A stretch of DNA of 54,652 bases from Chitinophagales bacterium (GTDB taxonomy: Bacteria; Bacteroidota; Bacteroidia; Chitinophagales; Saprospiraceae): the NCBI GenBank assembly GCA_022360175.1, contig JAKSDI010000154.1, positions 1 through 54,652 on the forward strand. The letters run 5' to 3'. The position numbers and the translations under genes are program-made. The stretch's first letter is position 1. Every line of letters starts with the position of its first letter. Under the pieces are notes generated by a model. That model did no database searches. It was given only the letters and a program-made list of their open reading frames with translations, and was not told where the DNA came from. Shown here piece by piece: positions 41,732 through 49,657 of the stretch.

Positions 41732-42376
41732 TCAATCATCACTCTCAGGAAATAGCTGCTTTGCTCTTTTTTCCATTTCAGCTGCAATCACCCGGCCATC
41801 TTCATCTTGTTCTTTAAGTTTGTTGATAATGTTTTGGTAGCTTTCAGCATCTCTGTCCTGGCTCAATTTGAAGATAGTGTCCATCTCTTTTACCTCAATT
41901 TCAAAAGCGACGATTGCTCCCATTACTCTTTGTTTGAACTCTACAGGCAAGTTGTCAAAGACAGTTGGCGACTGCTCATTTTGGTCTTCAAAATATAAGG
42001 TTGTCATTCTAAGTATATCTTCAAGTGCATGATCATCCAAAAACCGGATGATTCCTTTTAGGTGTACACTCATATAGTTCCAGGTAGAGGCTGTGTATGG
42101 GTTGCTGTACCAGGTACCACTCACATAAGTATGCTTACCTGTAAAAACTACCAGTACATTTTCATTATGCAAGAAAGCTTTATGGTGGTCTGTATTTTTC
42201 ATTATATGCCCCCGCATTATCTGCTTGCCATCTCTGTCTTCAATAAAGATTGGTACTTGTGTTGCAATGGGCCTATTTGCAGAATCACATCCCGTTAAAA
42301 AAGCAAAAGGATACTGTTTAATGAATGCTCTAATTACTTGTTCGTCCTTTTCTTTGTGGTATGGAAGATTGTACAT
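41732..42376 (-). CDS. PaiB-like FMN-binding protein
   Basis: The 214-residue protein matches PaiB (FMN-binding split barrel) of Bacillus and relatives: the N-terminal YNLPYHKEKDEQVIRAFIKQYPFAFL, HIMKNTDHHKAF, the aromatic segment GTWYSNPYTASTWNYMSVHLKG and the C-terminal FEIEVKEMDTIFKLSQDR. PaiB is annotated as a negative regulator of protease and sporulation genes, but a flavin-dependent enzyme role is as likely. There is no signal peptide. It stands alone; the 69 nt upstream hold nothing I recognise. Confidence 0.9.
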   Translation of the reverse strand: MYNLPYHKEKDEQVIRAFIKQYPFAFLTGCDSANRPIATQVPIFIEDRDGKQIMRGHIMKNTDHHKAFLHNENVLVVFTGKHTYVSGTWYSNPYTASTWNYMSVHLKGIIRFLDDHALEDILRMTTLYFEDQNEQSPTVFDNLPVEFKQRVMGAIVAFEIEVKEMDTIFKLSQDRDAESYQNIINKLKEQDEDGRVIAAEMEKRAKQLFPESDD

Positions 42377-42445
42377 TGGTCTATCAGTTGTTATTGGTAT
42401 TTTATATTATGCTTTTTGATCAAATCCTTCCAAAATAGAATTAAT

Positions 42446-42676
42446 TCAGCCCCTATTTACCCGCATCTTTTCTACATATTTATCAAATTCTTCTTTTGAG
42501 ATTTCTTTAGTTTCAGTATCACCTTTATAAAGTCCATATATATGTTCTAAGTAGTGGAAGTTAAGGTCAAATTTTCCAGTTTCCCAATTAAAGGCATATA
42601 TACCCAGCCCACCATTAGCGCTACTTTCAGCTTTTACAGGTCGAACACCAACAATACAATACTTTGGAGTTTTCAT
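42446..42676 (-). CDS. Small unknown cytoplasmic protein
   Basis: I do not recognise this 76-residue protein. It is hydrophilic with no signal peptide; ANGGLGIYAFNWETGKFDLNFHYLEHIYGL suggests a small beta-rich fold. Its start is one nucleotide after the stop codon of the secreted protein gene (42678-43229), so the two are probably translated together. Confidence 0.6.
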   Translation of the reverse strand: MKTPKYCIVGVRPVKAESSANGGLGIYAFNWETGKFDLNFHYLEHIYGLYKGDTETKEISKEEFDKYVEKMRVNRG

Positions 42677-42677
42677 T

Positions 42678-43229
42678 TTATTTCAAATAAATTATCCGTT
42701 TATGTAAGGTCCGATAGGTGATAAAATCATAGTCCTGAAGGGCATCATCTCCATATACTCCTCTGTATTCATATATCTCATTTTCTCTTTCACCCTGATA
42801 AAAATTATCAATCACTATTTCTGTAACAAATGGCTTAACAGGAGCATATGAGTACATCAATTCTATATTTCCGTCTTTCTTGCTTTGCCTGGCAATTACA
42901 ATCCTTAATTGATCTTTCTCAGCATTCGGATAACAATACCCTCCAAAAGTCCCTATTAAAGCTTTCCTGTTATGCTCAGATTCTAATAGAGCCCCCTGTA
43001 CATTTTGCCAATTATTCCACCCTCTTTTTAGATTGCTAACGATTGAATCAAGTGCTTGCCTTTGGTGATTATCATCTTCTAAAATGATATAGTAAGTATA
43101 TAGGCTGTCCTCTACATTTTTAACCGTCACTACATATTGACAGCTTGGATCCTGGCAAAACCCCAAAAATGGGAGGATACTCATCACCAATACGATCATA
43201 GTACACCTCATAACGCTAGCTCTTTTCAA
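42678..43229 (-). CDS. Unknown secreted protein
   Basis: I do not recognise this 183-residue protein. An N-terminal signal peptide (about residues 1-25, VLVMSILPFLGFCQ) suggests export, possibly with a start at a later Met (codon 7 or 11) giving a shorter leader. The mature protein is beta-rich (YTYYIILEDDNHQRQ, LRIVIARQSKKDGNIEL). It is followed one nucleotide downstream by the 76-residue gene. No further clue to function is seen. Confidence 0.6.
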   Translation of the reverse strand: MKRASVMRCTMIVLVMSILPFLGFCQDPSCQYVVTVKNVEDSLYTYYIILEDDNHQRQALDSIVSNLKRGWNNWQNVQGALLESEHNRKALIGTFGGYCYPNAEKDQLRIVIARQSKKDGNIELMYSYAPVKPFVTEIVIDNFYQGERENEIYEYRGVYGDDALQDYDFITYRTLHKRIIYLK

Positions 43230-43249
43230 AATGATGCATTCCCATTCTT

Positions 43250-43897
43250 TTATTGCTTACCTTCAGAATTCCCTTCATTGAAATAGCCTTTTTTAGTATC
43301 CTTTCCCTGCCTAATTTTCATGTTATAGGCTCTTCTTGACCGACTTTCACGTTCAAACATCCTCTTCATATCTGTAGCATTCTTTTGAAAGGTCAACGTA
43401 TTTGTAATAGAGATAGAGGCTGTAAATTTGCTTACATCATGATCTGCACCGATATAGGTGAATGTCCAGTTCTCATTTTCCAGTTGCTCTACCAGGCCCT
43501 TAATCACTTCTCTTGTGTACTCCTTTGAAGCATTTTCTAATCCATCTGTGAAGATGGTGACTAGCACATTGTAGTTGCTCTCATCTTTCAGCTTAGTTCT
43601 CAGGTCATTAATGGCGTTTCCCATTGCATCAAATAAAGGAGTGCTGGCATTAGGAATGTATCCCTTCTTATCTATCTCATTGATTTCATCTACGTGTTCA
43701 CAATCTAAATGAGTTGTGATTGCTCTGGAGTTGAAAGAGATAAATGAAATGTAGTGCTCCTGTTCAGGAAAATCTTTGGCCACTCCCTTCACGGTTTGAA
43801 CAATCTCATTGAATCCGCTAATTGTAGCATCTATAATTGAATTCATTGATCCACTGGCATCCAGAATAAGTAAGTTGTATACTTTATTTTTTCCCAT
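43250..43897 (-). CDS. Von Willebrand factor A-domain protein
   Basis: ATG 43897 (MGKNKVYNLLILDASGSM) is preferred over the upstream start at 43933. The 215-residue protein has the MIDAS metal site: DASGSM, the later Thr in STPLFDAMG and Asp in FTDGLENAS. It has no signal peptide. VWA proteins of this size act in metal-dependent protein assembly, such as TerY-like and MoxR-associated proteins. No MoxR AAA ATPase or ter gene is adjacent, so its partner is unknown. It stands 20 nt upstream of the unknown secreted protein gene. Confidence 0.85.
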   Translation of the reverse strand: MGKNKVYNLLILDASGSMNSIIDATISGFNEIVQTVKGVAKDFPEQEHYISFISFNSRAITTHLDCEHVDEINEIDKKGYIPNASTPLFDAMGNAINDLRTKLKDESNYNVLVTIFTDGLENASKEYTREVIKGLVEQLENENWTFTYIGADHDVSKFTASISITNTLTFQKNATDMKRMFERESRSRRAYNMKIRQGKDTKKGYFNEGNSEGKQ

Positions 43898-44092
43898 ATC
43901 TATTTTTTTAGTGTGCAGAAGTGGTTTAAACAAGAGAGCATATAATTACTTTGGTAAAGCAGATCATATTGCGGCTGCAAAAGTCAAGCTCCAGTCATTG
44001 ACACAATTTATTTTTCAAAAAAGTTCCCCAGGAGCTACAATCTGTATGCTTTTATAAAAATGCCGGAGTGGAAAGTTTTGGCTTGATTTTAG

Positions 44093-44596
44093 CTAGCCTA
44101 TATTCTCTAATCTATAAAACAAGGTAGGTTTTCCTTCAACTTCCTTTTCTTTCACTAATACCATATTTAACCTTCTGCAAACCGCAATTGAAGCCTGATT
44201 AGACGGATCCATTGCTGCAATTAGATATTCGAAGTTCAGTGTATTAAAAGCGTAGTTAATAATTTTTTCAGATGCTTCCGTTGCATAGCCATTTCCAATA
44301 TATTCTGGTAGCAAGGCATAGAGTAACTGTGGCTGTTTTTCATCAAAAAAACACCATAATCCTATATACCCCATATAGTTCCCATTTTCTATATTCAGAA
44401 TTTTCCAAAGTCCCCATTTATTCTTTTTGAACATTAAGACTACTTCATTGAGAATATCTGATGATACAGATTCGGGAATTACTTCATCATCCCACAAAAA
44501 TTGCTTTACAAAAGGGTTGATATTTGTTTTATGGAAGCACTCCAGGTCATCGCCTGCCATTGGGACAAGGCTCAATCTATCTGTTCTTAGCTCCAT
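44093..44596 (-). CDS. GNAT-family acetyltransferase, RimJ/RimL-like
   Basis: The 167-residue protein starts MELRTDRLSLVPM, the usual start of the RimJ/RimL-type GNAT branch, and continues with LYALLPEYIGNGYATEASEKI and the C-terminal MDPSNQASIAVCRRLNM. This branch acetylates N-termini of ribosomal proteins or small molecules. The substrate is unknown. The gene follows DUF4419 by 21 nt in the same direction and probably shares its transcript. Confidence 0.9.
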   Translation of the reverse strand: MELRTDRLSLVPMAGDDLECFHKTNINPFVKQFLWDDEVIPESVSSDILNEVVLMFKKNKWGLWKILNIENGNYMGYIGLWCFFDEKQPQLLYALLPEYIGNGYATEASEKIINYAFNTLNFEYLIAAMDPSNQASIAVCRRLNMVLVKEKEVEGKPTLFYRLENIG

Positions 44597-44617
44597 CCTA
44601 TTTTCAATTTATGAGGC

Positions 44618-45736
44618 TTATTTTTCTCTTACACACCACCCTATTTCCGGACATAAAGTATACGATTTTTCATCTTGTGATATGCCAACAATCCCACTTA
44701 CAAATTCCATTTCCACCGTTTCGCTTAATCTTTGCCAATTAAAATCTACTTTTGAAATTCCTACATGAAAATTATCCATTTTCAAACATTGAGGAATCTC
44801 TTCTGCATATAAAAACGGATTTCTTCCACTGATCCTGATAAAATCTCTCACTCCTGTTTTTTCACGTTTTAGTACTTCTTTTTTTTCAAAAAAGGAATTG
44901 GATTCTGAATCACTTACAATGCTTTTTAAATAGGGAAAAAACTTAATAATCCAGCCACTGATATAAGGGCCTCCGCTGAATTCATTCAATTTATAGATCG
45001 ACTTCCAAAAGGCTTTGTCTATAGTTCCATTTACCGTTTCAATAATCTTGTCTAAAACTGGATATAAACTCTTCACCCACCAACCTAATTCATAGGCTTC
45101 GAGTTCCTTTAAGTTGTTTTTGAAATTACTCCAGTCTTCCTCATCTCCTTCCAGGATTATTTCCGGAATCCCACATAAAGTCATTACCCAATATTCAAAA
45201 AAGGAAGAAAACACATCCATCACACCAATTCTAAATGCATTTTTTTCTACTTCTGTACTTGTTGAGTAAGTAGGGATTAAGGCTTCTAAGATTGATTCAT
45301 CTGCTAAATCCTTCTTAAATTCTTTTATCAAATCCCCTGGCACTTCTTCCCACTTCGACGGATCAGTAAGTAATGCGTCATTTCTCACCTTCACTACTTT
45401 CTTTTCCTTATGTTTTACTAGTGATGATCGGTGCTTTTCCGGATTCAGGTTTATATGCTGTGATACACCTTGAATTACTAACATCCACAATAAATCGGGC
45501 GTAATTTTTATTGGCCGATGTTTCGAAAAAGCCTCATCCAAAGCTTGCAATAACAAATTGGGTTGGCACTGCTTCTCTGGTATTGGGATGAGTAATCTAT
45601 CAGAACCGGAATGATAAATTATTTTTTCTCCTGCCTTCACACTTAGGGCCGTCAGGTAGTCTACGGTAGGAAATATGCTTTGATTAAGCTTGGTGTCTAA
45701 TACAATTTTTGTAGACTGAATTGGCTGGGGATTCAT
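44618..45736 (-). CDS. DUF4419 protein
   Basis: The 372-residue protein has the DUF4419 hallmarks: LLIPIPEKQCQPNLLLQALDEAFSKH, PDLLWMLVIQG, FFEYWVMTLCGIPEIILEGDEEDW, and FSGGPYISGWIIKFFPY. The function is unknown in all organisms; the family is found in bacteria and fungi. No signal peptide is present, and the segments are mostly alpha-helical. The GNAT gene follows 21 nt downstream. Confidence 0.9.
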   Translation of the reverse strand: MNPQPIQSTKIVLDTKLNQSIFPTVDYLTALSVKAGEKIIYHSGSDRLLIPIPEKQCQPNLLLQALDEAFSKHRPIKITPDLLWMLVIQGVSQHINLNPEKHRSSLVKHKEKKVVKVRNDALLTDPSKWEEVPGDLIKEFKKDLADESILEALIPTYSTSTEVEKNAFRIGVMDVFSSFFEYWVMTLCGIPEIILEGDEEDWSNFKNNLKELEAYELGWWVKSLYPVLDKIIETVNGTIDKAFWKSIYKLNEFSGGPYISGWIIKFFPYLKSIVSDSESNSFFEKKEVLKREKTGVRDFIRISGRNPFLYAEEIPQCLKMDNFHVGISKVDFNWQRLSETVEMEFVSGIVGISQDEKSYTLCPEIGWCVREK

Positions 45737-45782
45737 AATGATTTATTTGAGTGCAATGAAGAGCTTGTTTAAAGCTAGTATA

Positions 45783-46460
45783 TCATTTTTTTAATTCACT
45801 AAGTATTTCTTCCTTATTACGATAATCTCGAAAAACGGCCTGAGCTCCCAGGCTATTCAATTTACCATCCCCTTCGATATCAATTCCAATAAACCGTATT
45901 CCAAGATTTTGGCAGGTTTTAAAATCCCATTCCCCATCGCCAAAATAAATTATCTCCTCGGGAGCTGCTTGTGTTTTAATTTGCAGTTGACTAATTACAT
46001 CCCGAGTAATAGCTTCTCTAGATTTGTAATAATCACTATTTGAAAAACAAATTCCATCCATATCTATCCCGATCGAGTTGAGTTTCATATTAGCCGATCG
46101 TTCCCACGCACCTGTTGCAACTCCCAATTTATAGTTTTCAATGCTTCGAAGTTCATTAAAAAAATCTTTCGCTCCATTTACTTCGCTAAACTGAGATTGA
46201 TCCCTTGTTTTTTCATCCTGGAGTTTGCTTACAAAATTTGAAATCATCAATTCATATTCAGCCTGATGTGGTTTTCTCCCAAATTCTCGTTCAATGATTT
46301 CCTCCGTAATACCCCAATCAGTCACATCTGTAAAATGTTCCCATTTCTGACTGGTGATATCAATATTAAAGGTCTGTTCGAAGGCACGCATGAAGCACTT
46401 ATCTTCAACTTTTTTTGTATCGGCTAGTGTCCCATCTATATCAAAGATCACGTATTTCAT
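45783..46460 (-). CDS. HAD-superfamily hydrolase
   Basis: The 225-residue protein has the HAD motif I DIDGTLADT (Asp7 nucleophile, Asp9), motif II-like GVATGAW, a Lys in KSREAI, and motif IV GDGEWDF. The cap domain (about residues 15-90) is of the C1 type, as in phosphoglycolate phosphatase and beta-phosphoglucomutase. It dephosphorylates a small molecule or a sugar phosphate in the cytoplasm. Its start overlaps the end of the winged-helix gene by 20 nt. Confidence 0.9.
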   Translation of the reverse strand: MKYVIFDIDGTLADTKKVEDKCFMRAFEQTFNIDITSQKWEHFTDVTDWGITEEIIEREFGRKPHQAEYELMISNFVSKLQDEKTRDQSQFSEVNGAKDFFNELRSIENYKLGVATGAWERSANMKLNSIGIDMDGICFSNSDYYKSREAITRDVISQLQIKTQAAPEEIIYFGDGEWDFKTCQNLGIRFIGIDIEGDGKLNSLGAQAVFRDYRNKEEILSELKK

Positions 46461-46677
46461 TTGTTTCGATTTTAAATCTGTATTTTGTCAATCGATTATC
46501 TCCTTCTTTAATTAACATTCCGATTTCAACATCTTTTTTCAAATCTCTGGTAGCGGTGGCCGTTGATATATTTTTGAATGTTCTCATATAATCCTTCCTG
46601 GTAAATGTATCTAACTGGCTATTTTCCTTAAAGTATTTTAATCGCTGTTTGTCATTTGCGAGCCATGATGCCATCAT
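46441..46677 (-). CDS. Small winged-helix DNA-binding protein
   Basis: The 78-residue protein is a single winged helix: DYMRTFKNISTATATRDLKK is a DNA-binding helix-turn-helix, followed by the wing GMLIKEGDNRLTKYRF. It resembles the C-terminal winged helix of Fic/DUF4172 proteins, so it may be a stand-alone regulator or a remnant of a larger Fic-type protein. A 24-nt near-perfect palindrome covers its start codon and may be its operator. The HAD gene overlaps its 3' end by 20 nt. Confidence 0.65.
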   Translation of the reverse strand: MMASWLANDKQRLKYFKENSQLDTFTRKDYMRTFKNISTATATRDLKKDVEIGMLIKEGDNRLTKYRFKIETNEIRDL

Positions 46678-46689
46678 ATGATCGCATCA
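46666..46689. promoter_or_regulatory. 24-nt palindrome over the winged-helix start codon
   Basis: The left half TGATGCCATCAT and right half ATGATCGCATCA pair in 11 of 12 positions. The only mismatch is C/C at 46672 and 46683. The start codon of the winged-helix gene lies inside it. Confidence 0.6.
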
Positions 46690-46800
46690 AATATAGTTTG
46701 TCCTTTATAAACAGTTAAAAATAAGATCATGATTAAATCATTTTGATCAGCATTCATTTCCCTAATCGTAGAGAACAATCTATCATTTACGAATCCTCCA

Positions 46801-47757
46801 TTAGTCAGATTCTATTTTATCCTCCCAAATCACTGAACTAATTTTCCACTGACCATCCACTTTTAAAAACTGAAACAATTTGTTGCCATACTGTTCAAAT
46901 TGCTTGCCATTAAATATTCCTGTCTTTCTGTAGAGTGATACTCTCTGAGCTATATTTCCTATTACTTTGGTTTCCTGTTTTACCTCTTCTTCCTCAAACT
47001 CCTTTAAAGTCCCATCTGAGAGAATTGTTCTCCTTGGTCTGATAAAAGAATCAAGATCATACACTTCCTGAATCGTTCCATCTTTTTTGATAATCATTGA
47101 CTCAGGGATGCAAATTTCATAGATGCGATTCCAATCAGGGATTTGTCCATCTTTATTGGTGAATATATCAAAGAAAGATTGAGTCAATTTATGCAGCTCC
47201 TGTTCTTCATGATGGATTGTTCGATTATACCACTCTTCTCTTAAAACCCCATAACTAACCGAATCATAATACACTCCATCTACTATTCTTGCTTTTTGGT
47301 ATTCAGCCTCTTTTTTCATCCCTATTTTTTCTGCCAGTTTCATCATGCTCGCATTGCCCGACCAGGTTGTTAGCCCTATCCGTACTATTTCTTTTCTATC
47401 GTTGAATACCTCTTCTATCCACAACTTTAAAGCTTCATAACCAATTCCTTTTCTCCAAAATTTATCGTTGAATATTACAATGCCAATTTCTAACCAATCC
47501 GTTTCTTTTGATTTCCAATACCAGCTTACTTCTCCAATCAACTCATTCTCCACATTTGTGATTATTCTCTTTTGAGGTAAGGGGTTAAGATTGCCTTGCT
47601 CGAATGCTCTTTTTAAGTTTGTTATCTCTTCCTTTATTTCCTCTTCGGACTGTCTCTTAAAATAAGGCCCGTTGAATTTATGATAGGCATGAATCGGCTT
47701 TTTCCAATATTTATAATCCGCTAAATCCCGTGCTTCAATTTTCCTTAATCTTATCAT
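46801..47757 (-). CDS. GNAT acetyltransferase fused to an NTF2/SnoaL-like domain
   Basis: The 318-residue protein has an N-terminal GNAT domain (about 1-175) with FWRKGIGYEALKLWIEEVF and NASMMKLAEKIGM, followed by a separate C-terminal domain (about 185-318) with the alpha+beta pattern of NTF2/SnoaL/DUF4440 proteins (LTQSFFDIFTNKDGQIPDW and GNKLFQFLKVDGQWKISSVIWED at the end). The fusion is uncommon. The C-terminal domain may bind the acetyl acceptor or a small ligand. It stands about 120 nt upstream of the winged-helix gene and 37 nt downstream of the DinB gene. Confidence 0.75.
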   Translation of the reverse strand: MIRLRKIEARDLADYKYWKKPIHAYHKFNGPYFKRQSEEEIKEEITNLKRAFEQGNLNPLPQKRIITNVENELIGEVSWYWKSKETDWLEIGIVIFNDKFWRKGIGYEALKLWIEEVFNDRKEIVRIGLTTWSGNASMMKLAEKIGMKKEAEYQKARIVDGVYYDSVSYGVLREEWYNRTIHHEEQELHKLTQSFFDIFTNKDGQIPDWNRIYEICIPESMIIKKDGTIQEVYDLDSFIRPRRTILSDGTLKEFEEEEVKQETKVIGNIAQRVSLYRKTGIFNGKQFEQYGNKLFQFLKVDGQWKISSVIWEDKIESD

Positions 47758-47794
47758 CTGTTTTTGATCAATTAGTAGGCCCTATTGCAATGGA

Positions 47795-48283
47795 CTAATA
47801 CTTTTCTTTTAGAATGTTGACATGGTGTTTTTCATGACCAACAATGGATTTAAGAAAAGCTTCAAGTGTAATGTGGTACTGCCGTGCCATACCCTTTATC
47901 TCCAATTGTTTTTCCGATAAGGTATCAATAAAACTTAGAGATGCTTTCCTGACATTCGAGAAATCTGTTATTAATTGTTCTATACTCAGCTCTTCGAATC
48001 GGGCATTGTCTACAAGAAAATTCTGATCATAACCCCAAAGCTCAACTTGCTCATTTCTGCTGAGTTGAAACGCCCTAAATATTTTTATTCTTTCGTGATC
48101 TGTTATATGCCCTACCACCTGTTTTATACTCCATTTACCTGGCAAATAGCGATAATTTGCTTTTCCCTCATCAATCGATTTTAAAAATGTAAAAGTAGCA
48201 GATGCAGCAAAAAGATCATACAAACTATCAGCTTTCGCCAAATCAAAATAGTAGGGAAATCCGTCTTCGGGTCTATATTTCAT
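47795..48283 (-). CDS. DinB-superfamily protein
   Basis: The 162-residue protein is a four-helix bundle of the DinB/YfiT type: RYLPGKWSIKQVVGHITDHERI supplies the first metal-ligand His, and FLKSIVGHEKHHVNILKEKY the other two. Members include thiol transferases such as bacillithiol S-transferase and unknown metal proteins. It begins one nucleotide after the stop of a second DinB gene, so the pair is one transcript. No mycothiol or bacillithiol gene is near. Confidence 0.88.
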   Translation of the reverse strand: MKYRPEDGFPYYFDLAKADSLYDLFAASATFTFLKSIDEGKANYRYLPGKWSIKQVVGHITDHERIKIFRAFQLSRNEQVELWGYDQNFLVDNARFEELSIEQLITDFSNVRKASLSFIDTLSEKQLEIKGMARQYHITLEAFLKSIVGHEKHHVNILKEKY

Positions 48284-48284
48284 C

Positions 48285-48797
48285 TTATATTAATCGGTTT
48301 ATTTTAGTTATCCTAGCCAAATGATGGTCATCGTGTTCGGCAACAAATAAAAACAAGTCCATTGTTCGCATTGGTTGCTCAAGCCTTGGGTGTAGTGCGG
48401 TTTTATACACATCAACTTCATTTAGCTCGTGTAGCTTATCCAAAGTTTTGGCTCGTACTTCCTGAAATTGTGATAGCAGCTCCGTTATGTCTGTATTATT
48501 ATGTTGGGCAAAGTCTGTCTTTTTGTTTTCCAGGTCTGCTGACCTTAGATATTCTTTATTATTCATTATATCATCAAGCCGACCTTGCCACAATGGTTCC
48601 AGATCAATTAAATGCCCAATGTTTTCTTTAATAGACCACTTTTCATCAGGCTTTACTTCCAATAATTCCGGTGAGATTTGCTCTATTTTTGTTTTTAACC
48701 GCACATGAGTTCCACTAAGCCGCTCGATAATTGAAGGGAAGATGTTTTGCTGAAACGCAAAATCAAACTTTCGCTGAAACCATTCTATTTGTTGCAT
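48285..48797 (-). CDS. DinB-superfamily protein (tandem copy)
   Basis: The 170-residue protein has the same DinB pattern as its neighbour: PDEKWSIKENIGHLIDLEPLW for the first His and LFVAEHDDHHLARI for the other two metal ligands. The two proteins are diverged (only the motif positions agree clearly), so it is an old duplication. It is the first gene of the pair and ends one nucleotide before the second. Confidence 0.88.
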   Translation of the reverse strand: MQQIEWFQRKFDFAFQQNIFPSIIERLSGTHVRLKTKIEQISPELLEVKPDEKWSIKENIGHLIDLEPLWQGRLDDIMNNKEYLRSADLENKKTDFAQHNNTDITELLSQFQEVRAKTLDKLHELNEVDVYKTALHPRLEQPMRTMDLFLFVAEHDDHHLARITKINRLI

Positions 48798-48864
48798 TTC
48801 TTTATTCCTGTTTTTACATAACTTAACAAATGCTTTGCCCAGAAGATTAATTTGTCAATATAGA

Positions 48865-49335
48865 TTAACAATCCCAGTCCAAATACGGATGGGCAATTAG
48901 ATTTGCATTATAATATCTAGGATCTGAGGTTACCTCTTCGCCTATCCACAAAGGGAATTCCAGCTCTTCATTTTCATCTTCTAGTTCTACTTCTGCAACT
49001 ATCAGTCCTTTATTAACACCCTTGAATTCATCTATTTCCCATACCTTCTGGTTGTGGACAATTTCAAATCTTGTCTTTTCAACAATTGGCTTTTCACATA
49101 ATTCTAGTAATTCCTCTGCATCTTCAATCGGTATTTGATATTCGTATTCTTTTCGTGTTGAATTTATGGTTTCTCCCTTCACTGTAATCAGTCCAATTCC
49201 TCCATTGATTCTTATCCTTACCGTTCTTTCCTTAGTAGAATTCAAATAGCCTTGCCTGATTTCAATTCCCTTTCCTGCACGAACTCTCCATTCTTTATTT
49301 TTAAGCAGAAATTTCCTTTCGATTTCAACTCCCAT
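48865..49335 (-). CDS. CYTH-family triphosphate tunnel enzyme
   Basis: The 156-residue protein begins with the CYTH signature EIERKFLL (residues 4-11) and has alternating charged residues along beta strands (TVRIRINGGIGLITVKGE, RKEYEYQIP, KVWEIDEFKG, IVAEVELEDENEELEFP). These charged residues line a tunnel that binds triphosphate and a metal. Bacterial stand-alone members are usually inorganic triphosphatases rather than adenylate cyclases. The gene follows the repeat element at 49421-49622 and is a single unit. Confidence 0.92.
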   Translation of the reverse strand: MGVEIERKFLLKNKEWRVRAGKGIEIRQGYLNSTKERTVRIRINGGIGLITVKGETINSTRKEYEYQIPIEDAEELLELCEKPIVEKTRFEIVHNQKVWEIDEFKGVNKGLIVAEVELEDENEELEFPLWIGEEVTSDPRYYNANLIAHPYLDWDC

Positions 49336-49420
49336 TTTTACTTTTTTAAAATGATCTCATAATTATACCAGATCTTCCTTATTCGCTCTATTCTGTCTTT
49401 CGTTTTTATAGCTCGAACTT

Positions 49421-49622
49421 GTTTAAACTTATAGAACATCCCCCTCAGCCCTGTGGGCAGCTCCCCCAAAGGAGCACAGCACCTGTACCCCTCCGGACGC
49501 TTGCGCTAAAGCTTCAGCGTCAGAGTAAAGGGTCGGCTGAAGGCCGGGGGAGGAGTAGATATTAAGGTACTAAAAAAGATAATTTAATGTTCTGGTTTTT
49601 AGTACCTAAAAAAAGTTTAAAC
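49421..49622. repeat. GC-rich palindromic element (MITE-like)
   Basis: A GC-rich island (49440-49555) in AT-rich surroundings has arms CTCCCCC (49461-49467) / GGGGGAG (49546-49552), TCAGCC (49445-49450) / GGCTGA (49535-49540), and an inner hairpin GACGCT / AGCGTC. The larger stretch is bounded by GTTTAAACTT (49421-49430) and AAGTTTAAAC (49613-49622), which are inverted repeats. It looks like a non-coding mobile or REP-type element. It occupies the gap of about 320 nt between the CYTH and WD40 genes. Confidence 0.6.
49565..49607. terminator. Long hairpin downstream of the WD40 gene
   Basis: AGGTACTAAAAA (49565-49576) and TTTTTAGTACCT (49596-49607) form a perfect 12-bp stem with a 19-nt loop. 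It may be the terminator of the WD40 gene or part of the surrounding element. Confidence 0.5.
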
Positions 49623-49657
49623 CACTTCTTCGTTTATAATATTCAAAAACTACCTTC

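Noticed and set aside
48798-48864. TTAACAAATGC near 48820 as an integron attC half-site
   Set aside because: No matching partner or stem is found and no integrase gene is present.
43911-49629. Shared TTTAAACCACTTCT at 43918-43931 (complement) and 49616-49629 as a dispersed repeat
   Set aside because: A 14-nt match between two AT-rich places is expected by chance in this window size.
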